Positions 12,131 through 20,373 of a stretch of 64,000 bases of DNA are shown here, piece after piece; position 1 is the stretch's first letter, and each line of letters opens with the position of its first letter. A program made the position numbers and the translations under genes. The notes under the pieces were generated by a model, which saw only the letters and a list, made by a program, of their open reading frames with translations, was not told the DNA's origin and searched no databases. Source of the stretch: Trichaptum fuscoviolaceum (Eukaryota; Basidiomycota; Agaricomycetes; Hymenochaetales; Trichaptaceae); the NCBI GenBank assembly GCA_910574455.1, contig CAJSYZ010000003.1, forward strand, positions 806,001 through 870,000, read 5' to 3'.

Positions 12131-12667
12131 CGTGTAAAGCTTTGTATAGCGCCGTCAGAGCTAATGGCCCCCAACACAAACATGCATTAATTTCAACGCT
12201 ATTCCCACTACAGAGGTGGGTAGTACTGTCATACAATGTATTTGATTCCTTTACTTAGCAGAAGAGACAGAGAAAATTTCTTGATATTGAATAGTCTCGT
12301 AGGCCACCAGGAATTCCGAGTGGCAGGCGCGGTCCAATGCTAAGCGCAGCAGCGAAGATTTTGTTACAACAAGTAGAGTATATATTCTAATAGGTCGAAG
12401 CAGTGATAACCAGCCACTCTTCGTGTGTATGGTAGGTCACAGTCCTACAGAGCGAGGCAAGAGTGGCAAGAGCAGAATGTCCAGGAGCGGTGGTCATCAT
12501 TGCAGTCTTGGGAGGAGTCTTTGCGCGGAGAGCTGGAATCGTGAGCGCGAGAACGTATGCGCGTAGTGGGCAACCTTGACACCGACGAGACTGAGCCTGG
12601 CCTAGGTGCAGTCTGTCTAGTGAAACCTTGCAGCATTAGATCTGGCCTAGATCTGCAGCTGATGAGT
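12131..12667. other. KDZ element sequence before the nested gypsy element
   Basis: No gene is supported here. The stretch 12450-12667 has coding-like composition and is cut by the gypsy insertion; it continues at 19434-19640, where a frame reads SGRGGSTLDDFFNALLSWDM. The two halves may be parts of one former exon, but I could not join them in one frame. Confidence 0.35.
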
Positions 12668-12672
12668 GGGTC
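12668..12672 (+). repeat. Target site duplication of gypsy element, left
   Basis: GGGTC directly precedes the LTR start TGTTACGACA and is repeated at 19429-19433 directly after the other LTR. Five bases is the usual size for Ty3/gypsy integration. Confidence 0.85.
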
Positions 12673-13252
12673 TGTTACGACACAGAGTGGTTCTATGCGT
12701 TCTCAGGACCTCGGACAACGTAAATCGGACGATCAGCGGCTATGCAAGCGGTTCCACACTCTGGGAAGCACTTGACAAGTCAATTAAGCTATTCTACACA
12801 TCAGAAGCACAAATATAACGTCACCTGGGAAGCACTTGACAAGAGGCCAAAAGTGGAGTGCTTCTCAGGCGGACGGGCGCTTTTGGCAAGCGCAGGAGGA
12901 ACTATACAGTTCCTCCAAGCCACCGTCCGTACGGACCCGTGGTCCGATCCGAATTTGAAATACAAATAGAAAGATGCATAAGCATCGCTGGCGCGCCGGG
13001 TTTGAACCCAAGCGCACAGAAAAGTGTCCGTTAGTGAATAGAATCAAAAGAAACAGCAATCCCCGTGTGCAGACAGATGCAAAGGTGTACGCGCCGTACG
13101 GGCTTCGTACCGAGCGCGTACCGCTGACCGTACGAGACCGTACGAGTGTCTCGTACGATGTCAGGAATCGAAAGTAAATAAAAACCTCAGTAAATCATAA
13201 GTAAACGGAAAATAAAAGAAAACAATAAGTAAATCCGTGGCGATTCCTGACA
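12673..13252 (-). repeat. Gypsy 3' LTR (element is on the minus strand)
   Basis: The LTR is 580 bases, beginning TGTTACGACA and ending TTCCTGACA on the + strand. By eye it matches 18849-19428 except at 12892 (G; A at 19068). It contains seven GTAC sites within about 80 bases (13085-13165). On the minus strand near 12990-13015 it has GGTTCAAACCC, which matches a tRNA B box. Confidence 0.9.
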
Positions 13253-13257
13253 TTACC
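13224..13257 (+). repeat. 34-base direct repeat flanking the foldback element, left copy
   Basis: This LTR-edge sequence, AATAAGTAAATCCGTGGCGA and on to CATTACC, recurs at 13659-13692. The foldback element lies between the copies. 34 bases is far too long for an ordinary target duplication. Confidence 0.8.
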
Positions 13258-13660
13258 TGTCACGAACCAAACTGGGAAATAAGGCACTGAACTGGGATTT
13301 TAGCCATTACACTAAAAGAGCCATGTTGTCAGGTTACTGACAACTGTTCCCAGCGCTATTTAAGGTGTTCAAACATTAGGATTTCTCCAAATCCTAATAT
13401 TACCTCCCTCTCAAAGACCCCCTCCCGCCATCGGAAGAGGACACCTTCTCGAAATAGCCGCCCCCCACCCATTTCCCTTTTGGGTGTAAGCCAAGGAACA
13501 GAGAGGACCCTCCGTGGCAATATTAAGAATCCGTCATTAATATTGCACACCCCGGGACTTGAACCTGTGACCTTGTTAACCTGACAACCTGGCTCTTTTA
13601 GTGTAATGGCTAAAATCCCAGTTCAGTGCCTTATTTCCCAGTTTGGTTCGTGACAGGTAA
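13253..13660. mobile_element. Foldback/MITE-like element with tRNA-like arms
   Basis: Two 84-base arms, 13253-13336 and 13577-13660, are inverted copies with one mismatch; their outer edges read TTACCTGTCACGAACC and its complement. The right arm read on + resembles a tRNA 5' half (TAGTGTAATGGCTAAAATCC) followed by GGTTCGTGACA, like Pol III A and B boxes. The core also holds GGTTCAAGTCCCGG on the minus strand (about 13545-13570). No protein is encoded. It may be a MITE or a foldback formed from a tRNA-derived SINE. Confidence 0.7.
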
Positions 13661-13692
13661 TAAGTAAATCCGTGGCGATTCCTGACATTACC
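13659..13692 (+). repeat. 34-base direct repeat flanking the foldback element, right copy
   Basis: This is the second copy of the 13224-13257 sequence. It abuts the run of C on the + strand (13691-13697) that is the polypurine tract of the gypsy element on the minus strand. Confidence 0.8.
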
Positions 13693-13744
13693 CCCCTCCA
13701 AGGACGCTGCTAAACAGCGTGCGTGTTCGTACCGATCCGTACGG

Positions 13745-16700
13745 TCACCGTACCGCCAAGGGATACTTGCGATGGAAAGCGCGAATTCGAGCTTGTGCGT
13801 GTTCCATATTAGCCGCGTCGAGCCAGGTATCTTCGTCCGACTGGTAACCCTTCCATCGAACCAAGTACTGAAGTTTCTGCGTACGGCCCGTACGACGCGA
13901 GTTCAGGATCTCCTGAACTTCGTACTCAATGTCCCCATTGATTGGTACGGGCTCGGGAGGGGTCTGTACGCGTCCGGGGATCGTGTCCGACTGGTACTTG
14001 GTCAGGAGCGAGACATGGAACACTGGGTGCACCTTCATCGAAGCTGGAAGTTTCAGCTCATAGTTTAGCGGACTTAGCTTTCGTACGACCTCGTACGGAC
14101 CGAGTCGACGATGATTGAGCTTCTTGGCACCTGGCAAGGCTATATTGCGAGCCTCGAGCCAGACACGATCACCTGGTTCGATGTCCGGTACGTCCGTACG
14201 GTGTTGGTCGTAGTAGCGCTTCATACGATCCGCAGCAACTTCCAACGCGGCCTGGGCATCATCCTGAGCCTTCTTCAGCATGTCTAGACGATCATCAGCT
14301 GCTGGTACGGTCGAAAGACCCGTACTTGGTACGATGGCGAACCCGGGCTCGTACCCGTACAACAGCGCGAATGGCGAGGTCCGAGTGGCTGAATGCGCAC
14401 GAGTGTTGTGCGCAAACTCGGCCATAGGCAGCAGCCGAGCCCAGTTCTCCTGCCGAATGTCTGTGAAGGCTCGAAGATACTGTTCGAGCTCCTGATTCAC
14501 TCGTTCGGTCTGACCATCAGTCTGAGGGTGGAAAGAAGTCGAAGTAGCACCTTTAATACCAAGTCGCTTGAAGAACTCCTTCATGAAGCGTGATACAAAC
14601 TGGGGCCCGCGGTCCGAGATGATTTTTCGAGGCGTACCATGGTGTTTCCACACCTCGGACACGAACAGTTCGGCCGTACGAGTCGAGTCGACATCGGACG
14701 TCGTTGGTACGAAGTGCGCCTGCTTGGTGAGCCGGTCTACCACCACAAAGATTGCATCAAACCCATCAGACGGTGGCAGCTGCGTGATAAAGTCGCAGGA
14801 GATCGTCTGCCATGGCCCGGACGGTACCTCGTTCGGTTCGAGCGGTCCGACCGGTCGCTGGGGAATATTCTTGGTGCGCATACAGGTATCGCACCCGGAC
14901 ACGTACCGCTCGACGAACGAAGACATCCCTGGCCACCAATAGTTGCGACTCACCAGTTCGTACGTCTTCCACCGTCCGGGGTGTCCCACCGGCAGAGAAT
15001 CATGATGTAATTTCACAATATCTCGCCGAATTTCCTCGTCCTTTGGTACGTAGACCTTCCCTCGGTACAGCAGCAGTCCATCCTCCGTGTTCCAGTCCTC
15101 TAACTCCTTCTTCAAGGACACAGGGGCCTTCCCCTTCAGTGCCTCGATCGCCTCTACCAATTCCTCGTCCCAACTCTTCGAACTCCGGATCCTTCGCAAT
15201 AACGCTGTGTCCCCCTCGAGCCGTACCATGCCTCGACGCATTGCATGCAAGCGAAACAAGTCTCTATCCAACAGAGTCCGGTTCGTGTTGTCCGGACCAT
15301 TTGGTTCGAGGTCGGTACGACGTGACATCGCGTCTGGCTTGCCCCCAAGCCGGCCAGGGCGATGTCGGATTGTGAAGTCGAACCGACTGAGAAAAATACT
15401 CCAGCGAGCTTGTCTGCGAGTGAGATTGCGAGCTTCAGAGAAGTAGAGCAGGTTCTTGTGGTCCGAGACAACATCGATCTTGTGTGGAGACCCTTCGAGA
15501 TAATGTCTCCACTCGTCGAGCGACCGTACGATAGCCAGTAGCTCCTTATCATAGATCTCATAGTTCCGCTCCGCATCATTTAGCGATTTCGAGTAGAAAG
15601 CCACCGGATGAATCGTACCGTCCGTACCGACCTGCGACAGTACTGCACCCGTTGCAAAGTCAGAAGCGTCACACTCAAGAATAAATGGTTTCTCGAGGTC
15701 AGGCATGGCCAGTACCGGTGCTTGAGTGAATCGACACTTCAACTCGTCGAACGAGGCTTGTTGTCTCGTACCCCACTCGAACCGGACGTCCTTTCGAAGC
15801 AGTTCGGTCATAGGCCGTACGATCCGGGAGTAATCCTCGATAAACCGGCGATAGAAGTTCGCAAAACCTAGGAAGGCTTGAATATCCTTGACCTTTGCAG
15901 GTGTAGGCCACTCCAGAACCGCATTGACCTTGGCCGGGTCCATCGAAACCGTACCGGCTCCGATAACCATGCCTAGGTATTCCACAGAAGACTGGTGGAA
16001 CTTACACTTCTCCGGCTTGACAAACAGGTCGTGCTTCTCGAGCCGTTCGAGTACGGTACGAACGTGCTCGACATGATCTTCCTCATTCTCAGAGAAAATC
16101 AGCAAATCGTCTAGATAGATGATCACAATCACCCCATTCAGATCTTTGAAGATGTCGTTCATCATGTGCTGGAATGTCGCCGGAGCATTGGTGAGTCCGA
16201 AGGTCATCACCGTCGGTTCGAAGTGGCCTTCCTGCGTACGAAAGGCCGCTTTCCACTCGTCTCCTTCCTTCATCCGTACGTTGTGGTACCCGGATCGAAG
16301 GTCTAAGGTCGTAAACACCTTCGCTTTCTTCAAGGCATCGACTAGCTCAGTGGTGAGGGGCAGTGGGTACCTGTTCTTCACAGTCATCGCATTGAGCTTG
16401 CGATAATCTACCACCATGCGCAGCGAACCGTCCTTCTTCTTGATAAAGAAGACCGGAGCCGCAGCCGGAGACTTGGAGGGTCGAATGTACCCCTTCCTCA
16501 AGTTCTCCTCGATGAATTCCTTCAGCGCCGTACGCTCGTTCGGCGCCATGGGGTAGATCTTGCTGTAAGAAGGTACCGCACCCGGTACGAGGTCGATCGC
16601 ATGGTCGTACGGTTTACGGGTGGGGAGGCGTTCGGCCCGGTCCTTCGAGAAGACTTTGGCGAAATCGCGGTACGGCGGCGGTACGAGTTCTTCGAACGAC

Positions 16701-17476
16701 TTCTCGCCTTCCTTCACTGCAGTCTTCTCAGCAATTGCCTGAGACCAGGTGTACGAAGCGGCGATCCGCTGTGCGAAATCCGGGTCATCCGTGACAAAGA
16801 ATTCCTCAGAATCATGATAAACATCCCAATACTTCTCAGAATACCGGAAGCCTGGCGGAACCTTATCTCTTTCGCTAACCTGTTCGTCCGTACCACCCGA
16901 GTCGTACAGTTCGTCCTCGAGCTCAGCTACCGTCACTCGAGTTCGAGGAGGTGGCCGAGGCTTCGCGCGGCGTGCGCGGTTCGAGGTCTCCGTACGAGCC
17001 GTGCGCACTGCGTCTGACTCCGGGGGACCTTCCATCTGAAACTCCGTACGGTCCGTACGAGGCTGACAGGCCTTCGCACAGCGCGTAAAGGTCATCTGGT
17101 CGTTCGCCCAGTCGATCTCTGGGTTGTGGAGTCGCAGCCAGTCGACCCCAATAATCAGGGGATAGTCCCCAATGTCCGCCACCACTGCAGTCACGTTCTC
17201 AGTGTGCGATCCGACCGTTAAACTAATCGGCACTTCATCTGTGAGCCAGCCCACATTGTTCAAAGAGTTGTCTGCGTTGTACAACCGCGTACGAGGGACC
17301 AAAGGTCTCGTACGGAGCCCGAACCGTTCGACAACCGTACGGTTAATAAATATCGATGAGGCCCCACTGTCTAAGAAGGCTCTCATCCTTAAAATCTTTC
17401 TGCCATCGCTGACTCTCACAGGAAAACGAATGAACCGGCGCAACTTCTTGTCTATGGACTGTATACTAGTAGACAT
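13745..17476 (-). CDS. pol: Gypsy Pol polyprotein with chromodomain
   Basis: The frame is intact over 1243 residues. In order it shows an aspartic protease (FLDSGASSIF near residue 35), a reverse transcriptase (TTLDLRSGYHNVRM, FGLTNAPATFQ, catalytic YLDD), RNase H (FILECDASDFATGAVLSQ), an integrase zinc finger (H-x3-H then C-x2-C ending in GCDTC), an integrase core with D, D and E in CDFITQLP, ISDRGPQF and TDGQTERVNQ, and a C-terminal chromodomain (YLVRWKGYQSDEDTWL). This order (RT, RNase H, integrase, chromodomain) marks a Ty3/gypsy chromovirus. It lies in a third frame relative to the two gag frames, starting 78 bases after the gag stop. How it is expressed relative to gag is not clear. Confidence 0.95.
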   Translation of the reverse strand: MSTSIQSIDKKLRRFIRFPVRVSDGRKILRMRAFLDSGASSIFINRTVVERFGLRTRPLVPRTRLYNADNSLNNVGWLTDEVPISLTVGSHTENVTAVVADIGDYPLIIGVDWLRLHNPEIDWANDQMTFTRCAKACQPRTDRTEFQMEGPPESDAVRTARTETSNRARRAKPRPPPRTRVTVAELEDELYDSGGTDEQVSERDKVPPGFRYSEKYWDVYHDSEEFFVTDDPDFAQRIAASYTWSQAIAEKTAVKEGEKSFEELVPPPYRDFAKVFSKDRAERLPTRKPYDHAIDLVPGAVPSYSKIYPMAPNERTALKEFIEENLRKGYIRPSKSPAAAPVFFIKKKDGSLRMVVDYRKLNAMTVKNRYPLPLTTELVDALKKAKVFTTLDLRSGYHNVRMKEGDEWKAAFRTQEGHFEPTVMTFGLTNAPATFQHMMNDIFKDLNGVIVIIYLDDLLIFSENEEDHVEHVRTVLERLEKHDLFVKPEKCKFHQSSVEYLGMVIGAGTVSMDPAKVNAVLEWPTPAKVKDIQAFLGFANFYRRFIEDYSRIVRPMTELLRKDVRFEWGTRQQASFDELKCRFTQAPVLAMPDLEKPFILECDASDFATGAVLSQVGTDGTIHPVAFYSKSLNDAERNYEIYDKELLAIVRSLDEWRHYLEGSPHKIDVVSDHKNLLYFSEARNLTRRQARWSIFLSRFDFTIRHRPGRLGGKPDAMSRRTDLEPNGPDNTNRTLLDRDLFRLHAMRRGMVRLEGDTALLRRIRSSKSWDEELVEAIEALKGKAPVSLKKELEDWNTEDGLLLYRGKVYVPKDEEIRRDIVKLHHDSLPVGHPGRWKTYELVSRNYWWPGMSSFVERYVSGCDTCMRTKNIPQRPVGPLEPNEVPSGPWQTISCDFITQLPPSDGFDAIFVVVDRLTKQAHFVPTTSDVDSTRTAELFVSEVWKHHGTPRKIISDRGPQFVSRFMKEFFKRLGIKGATSTSFHPQTDGQTERVNQELEQYLRAFTDIRQENWARLLPMAEFAHNTRAHSATRTSPFALLYGYEPGFAIVPSTGLSTVPAADDRLDMLKKAQDDAQAALEVAADRMKRYYDQHRTDVPDIEPGDRVWLEARNIALPGAKKLNHRRLGPYEVVRKLSPLNYELKLPASMKVHPVFHVSLLTKYQSDTIPGRVQTPPEPVPINGDIEYEVQEILNSRRTGRTQKLQYLVRWKGYQSDEDTWLDAANMEHAQARIRAFHRKYPLAVR

Positions 17477-17553
17477 AGAAGGGACTGGGACATCATTTTC
17501 TAAGCAAGAGAATCGGTTATGGGTCTCGAGCGGCGCGACGATGCGCTGAGACC

Positions 17554-18752
17554 CTAGTTGAAATCCGATTCCTTCGAGAGGTGCGCCATAAGGACTTTGG
17601 CAGCATCAGAAACAGAGATTGGGCGTTCGGTCGTACCGCTTGGTACGAGGGGGGTCTCGTCCGAGACATCAGAGATCGAAGCAGTGGGAGCTGGGGCCGG
17701 TACCTGGGGTGTCGAGGCCGTACTGACATTCGTACGGTTCGAGGTATTAGACGCGTGGCGCTTGGGGCACTTGGCGGACATATGACCTTTCTCGCCACAG
17801 TGGAAGCATAACCCCTTGCGCAGCGCCTCTTCCCTACTGATCTGGTCCACCTCCATCGCGTTCGGGTCACGGTGGCTCGAGCCGGTACGAGGCTGGTTCG
17901 AGTTCGACGTCTGACGCGTCTGGAAAGCAGTTCCAGTGCGCTGAGGGATGGGGTTGGTACGAGTTGTGGCACGGATGGCTCGCAGCTCATCATCGTAGAC
18001 ACAACAGGCCTTCACATACCCATCAAAGTCCTCAGGCATTTCTTGAGCGTCAGGTCCGTACGAAAACGGTTCGAAAGTCCGTACCGGAACCAAGCAATCC
18101 ATGGTTTATCGTCAGCAACCCACTTGGTCTTGACCTTGAGGGCCCTGTAGCGAGCAGCATACTCAGCCACGGTTCCAGTCTGCCTGAGAGCCATAATTTC
18201 GTTCTCAGCAGCAGCAACAGCATCAGCTTCACCATATCCAGCAGCCAGAGACTCCAAGAAAGTGTCCAACTTGTCGAAAATGGCGACCGGCTCGCCCTTG
18301 TGGATCGAGTCCATGTAGGGACGCACCCACTCGTCTGCAGGGCCTCGAAGGTAAGTCGCAGCGAACTGGCACTTCGTACGCTCGTCCGGGAACTCGTGCG
18401 GGCGCATAGAGATGTAGTTCCGTACCTGACCGGACCAAGCTTCGTACGAAAGCTTGTCCTTGTCCGCGGCATCGCCCTTGGGGCCGTAAAACAAGCCTGG
18501 GGGTGGAATCTTCGGACCCTTCGTACCGCGCGGTTCGGCGACGCGCGTTTCGAGCGCTCCCTTCAAGTATGCATTCTGCTGAAGCAACTGATCGATCTGC
18601 TCCCTCCAGGGGGCCATATACTGGTTCAGCATAGCCTGAGTCGCCTCATCCATAGTTGGGGGTTGTGGGGGTACGGGTGCCTGCACGGGTGCGACGGGGG
18701 GCGCTCCAGGAGGGCCTCCGGGCGCAGGAACAGGCGGTGTAGCGTTCTGCAT
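17554..18752 (-). pseudogene. gag: Gypsy gag, broken by a one-base frameshift
   Basis: The first frame (18752 to 18012) starts MQNATPPVPAPGGPPGAPP and holds the capsid-like region (PADEWVRPYMDS, GTVAEYAARYRALK). The homologous reading continues in another frame (about 18045 to 17554) with EMPEDFDGYVKACC and a CCHC zinc knuckle, CFHCGEKGHMSAKC. The frames meet near 18042-18046 in CTCAAGAAATGCC. The junction looks like loss of one G in a codon pair Lys-Glu, not a designed slip site, though the latter cannot be excluded. Gag would form the virus-like particle and bind RNA through the knuckle. Confidence 0.85.
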
Positions 18753-18835
18753 CGTACGGGCGTTCGAGCGAAGCGAGCGTCGGCAGAATGGTTCGAACGG
18801 TACGAGTTTTTTCGCGCGAGGTAGTGAGAAAAAAG

Positions 18836-18846
18836 ACTTTTGGCCT
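18836..18846 (-). other. Self-priming type primer binding site
   Basis: Two bases inside the 5' LTR, the minus strand reads AGGCCAAAAGT. It is exactly complementary over 11 bases to ACTTTTGGCCT inside the LTR (minus strand, 19030 to 19020). This is the arrangement of Tf1/sushi-type elements, where the 5' end of the RNA folds back as the primer instead of a tRNA. It implies that the transcript starts at about 19030. Confidence 0.65.
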
Positions 18847-18848
18847 AA

Positions 18849-19428
18849 TGTTACGACACAGAGTGGTTCTATGCGTTCTCAGGACCTCGGACAACGTAAA
18901 TCGGACGATCAGCGGCTATGCAAGCGGTTCCACACTCTGGGAAGCACTTGACAAGTCAATTAAGCTATTCTACACATCAGAAGCACAAATATAACGTCAC
19001 CTGGGAAGCACTTGACAAGAGGCCAAAAGTGGAGTGCTTCTCAGGCGGACGGGCGCTTTTGGCAAGCACAGGAGGAACTATACAGTTCCTCCAAGCCACC
19101 GTCCGTACGGACCCGTGGTCCGATCCGAATTTGAAATACAAATAGAAAGATGCATAAGCATCGCTGGCGCGCCGGGTTTGAACCCAAGCGCACAGAAAAG
19201 TGTCCGTTAGTGAATAGAATCAAAAGAAACAGCAATCCCCGTGTGCAGACAGATGCAAAGGTGTACGCGCCGTACGGGCTTCGTACCGAGCGCGTACCGC
19301 TGACCGTACGAGACCGTACGAGTGTCTCGTACGATGTCAGGAATCGAAAGTAAATAAAAACCTCAGTAAATCATAAGTAAACGGAAAATAAAAGAAAACA
19401 ATAAGTAAATCCGTGGCGATTCCTGACA
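18849..19428 (-). repeat. Gypsy 5' LTR
   Basis: This is the second 580-base LTR, TG..CA-bounded, followed directly by GGGTC at 19429-19433. It contains the inferred transcription start at about 19030. Confidence 0.9.
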
Positions 19429-19433
19429 GGGTC

Positions 19434-20373
19434 GATTGACTGGTCGCCGCTTAGATTCCGTTGCTAGACTTGAGACTCTTGAGACCTCAGGACGGGGTGG
19501 CTCTACTCTTGATGACTTCTTTAATGCTTTGCTTTCTTGGGATATGTGGCTGCTGATCGCTTTTGATCACTCTTACAAGAAGTTAGGATGTCGACGTGAG
19601 ACAAGAGAAAGGTGCACGTACGATCTCAAATAGGAGCAGCAAGTAGCAAATGTCGTGCAACACGGGACTTGACACAACGCTCGCCAGGATCCTTGTGGAA
19701 GGAAACTGGCAAACAAGGGGGTGCTTGGCACTAGCCCGACAGATCACATGTATTGTACGTCACTGACAGGCGAATGTCAGAAAGCCGAGGAACTGTCGTG
19801 GATGAAGCAGCAGGCGTATGATTAACGAGGTTGCTCAATGGACCGATCACCACATACCATACGATGCAACGGATCTTGTCAGGACGGCACATCGGATAGT
19901 TACCATATATAGTCATGTATCGGATAACTTTCCATATAAAGAAGTCATTTATGTCAGCCTCCTTTTTCGCCACATGCTCCCACGACTCGACTCAGAGTAT
20001 TTCTCCCACAAAAAGCTCACGTGGTCCATGGGAAAGAAGTGATATTTTCGGGGCTGATTGAATCATCATTGATTAAATCGTTGATTGCTTGATTGATTGA
20101 TTAGATTATTTGATTGCCTGATTGATTGATTGATTGATTGATTGTTAGACATCACACATTTCGGGACAATGTTCACACAAGGGTAAAACTAGCAAATCGA
20201 TATATTAAGCAATGATAGTGGGCGATGCACGCAACAAACGAGCGACTACGGGCAAGCGAAGAGTCCATAAAGAAAAGAATGAAAGTAGAATAGATTCTAT
20301 TAGATTTTGGAGAGCTCAAGCTAGTTTATAGAAAGAAAAATTAACCTCGACATTGCAAACGAGGACACTAATA
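19434..20373. other. KDZ element stretch with inverted subterminal block and TTGA repeat
   Basis: No gene is supported. A 41-base block at 19858-19898 (CATACGATGCAACGGATCTT...) recurs inverted at 33747-33787 with one mismatch, and similarity continues beyond. Positions 20055-20146 are a degenerate GATTGATTGATT repeat. Confidence 0.6.

Larger units (their letters stand above)
12673..19428 (-). mobile_element. Chromodomain Ty3/gypsy LTR retrotransposon (chromovirus)
   Basis: A complete element lies on the minus strand: 5' LTR 18849-19428, primer site 18836-18846, gag 17554-18752, pol 13745-17476, polypurine tract near 13691-13702 and 3' LTR 12673-13252, flanked by GGGTC on both sides. A foldback insertion with a duplicated LTR edge (13253-13690) separates the polypurine tract from the 3' LTR. 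Near-identical LTRs mean a recent insertion. Gag carries a one-base frameshift, so this copy probably depends on Gag from another copy. Confidence 0.92.

Noticed and set aside
18012..18102. Programmed frameshift in gag
   Set aside because: No clear slip heptamer; the sequence is better explained by one lost base in a Lys-Glu codon pair. Kept as an alternative only.
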